Assembly (NCBI RefSeq): GCF_000425365.1
Contig: NZ_AUDH01000010.1
Coordinates: forward strand, 38,778 to 102,777
Length of the DNA: 64,000 nucleotides
Direction of reading: 5' to 3'
From: Rubritepida flocculans DSM 14296
GTDB taxonomy: Bacteria > Pseudomonadota > Alphaproteobacteria > Acetobacterales > Acetobacteraceae
Made by a program: the position numbers and the translations under genes. This document shows positions 63,951-64,000 of the stretch, piece by piece (positions within the stretch are counted from its first letter, which is position 1; each line of letters begins with the position of its first letter). The notes beneath the pieces are model-generated. The model searched no databases. It was not told the origin of the DNA and saw only the letters and a program-made list of their open reading frames with translations.

Positions 63951-64000
63951 TCAGCGCAGGACGATCTCCACGCGGCGGTTCTGCGGCTCGCGCACGCCCA
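63951..64000 (-). CDS. OmpA-family protein, C-terminal end (runs off window)
   Basis: Only the last 16 codons are present: ...GVREPQNRRVEIVLR-stop. The NRRVEI motif is the conserved end of OmpA-like peptidoglycan-binding domains (Pal, OmpA, MotB type). The protein is probably an outer-membrane or peptidoglycan-associated protein; nothing more can be said from this fragment. Confidence 0.75.
   Translation of the reverse strand, partial: GVREPQNRRVEIVLR

Overview
This window is chromosomal DNA from a very GC-rich alphaproteobacterium. Conserved gene orders support this: smc/dsbA-like/dciA//mutY, rimP-nusA-ylxR-infB-rbfA-truB-rpsO-(x)-pnp, tsaE-amgK-murU-addB-addA-trxA, yqeY//carA and carB-greA. 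The overall style (tripartite tricarboxylate transporter, SapC, CaiB/acyl-CoA dehydrogenase cluster, ChvG-type kinase) resembles Acetobacteraceae such as Roseomonas relatives; that family placement is inference. No rRNA, tRNA, CRISPR array or transposase was seen.

Layout. 1-5.6 kb: start of smc, a DsbA-like oxidoreductase, dciA, divergent mutY, flagellar stator genes in the order motB-motA, and a hotdog thioesterase. 5.6-13.6 kb: PhoR-like kinase, LpoA-like lipoprotein divergent from rsmI, a methyltransferase divergent from gloB-GST-cupin-methyltransferase, and a secreted protein of unknown function. 13.7-17.2 kb: a sulfide-oxidation style operon (type II sulfide:quinone reductase, small membrane protein, DsrE-like protein, thioredoxin 2, AcfC-like binding protein). 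17.2-21.7 kb: a cluster of palindromes, decayed MaoC and CitE genes, an IclR regulator with operator-like boxes, acyl-CoA dehydrogenase and CaiB CoA-transferase. 21.7-23.8 kb: a SqrR/BigR-like dithiol repressor with a DUF2892 protein (a possible regulator of the sulfide genes) and a nitronate monooxygenase-like enzyme. 23.9-35.1 kb: the transcription/translation operon read right to left, with a leader terminator in front of rimP and two extra genes between rpsO and pnp.

35.1-41.6 kb: a 38-bp tandem repeat that includes the 3' end of a ChvG-like kinase, then a minus-strand operon sapC-tctC-reductase-tctB-tctA. 41.8-44.0 kb: two paralogous secreted repeat proteins built on a TDxDPSDGPGxGR motif, the second 10 bp upstream of a JmjC-type hydroxylase; this is the best candidate here for an undescribed system. 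44.0-53.5 kb: trxA, addA, addB, murU, amgK, tsaE, yqeY. 53.6-62.0 kb: carA with an unusual in-frame N-terminal helix-turn-helix extension and an operator-like palindrome just upstream, an AT-richer P-loop ATPase gene with its own promoter (probably acquired), an SDR, LysE, three tiny membrane proteins, then carB. 62.1-64 kb: greA, ilvA, a terminator and the C-terminus of an OmpA-family protein.

All functional statements come from sequence motifs, family knowledge and gene context read by eye. No database search was run.
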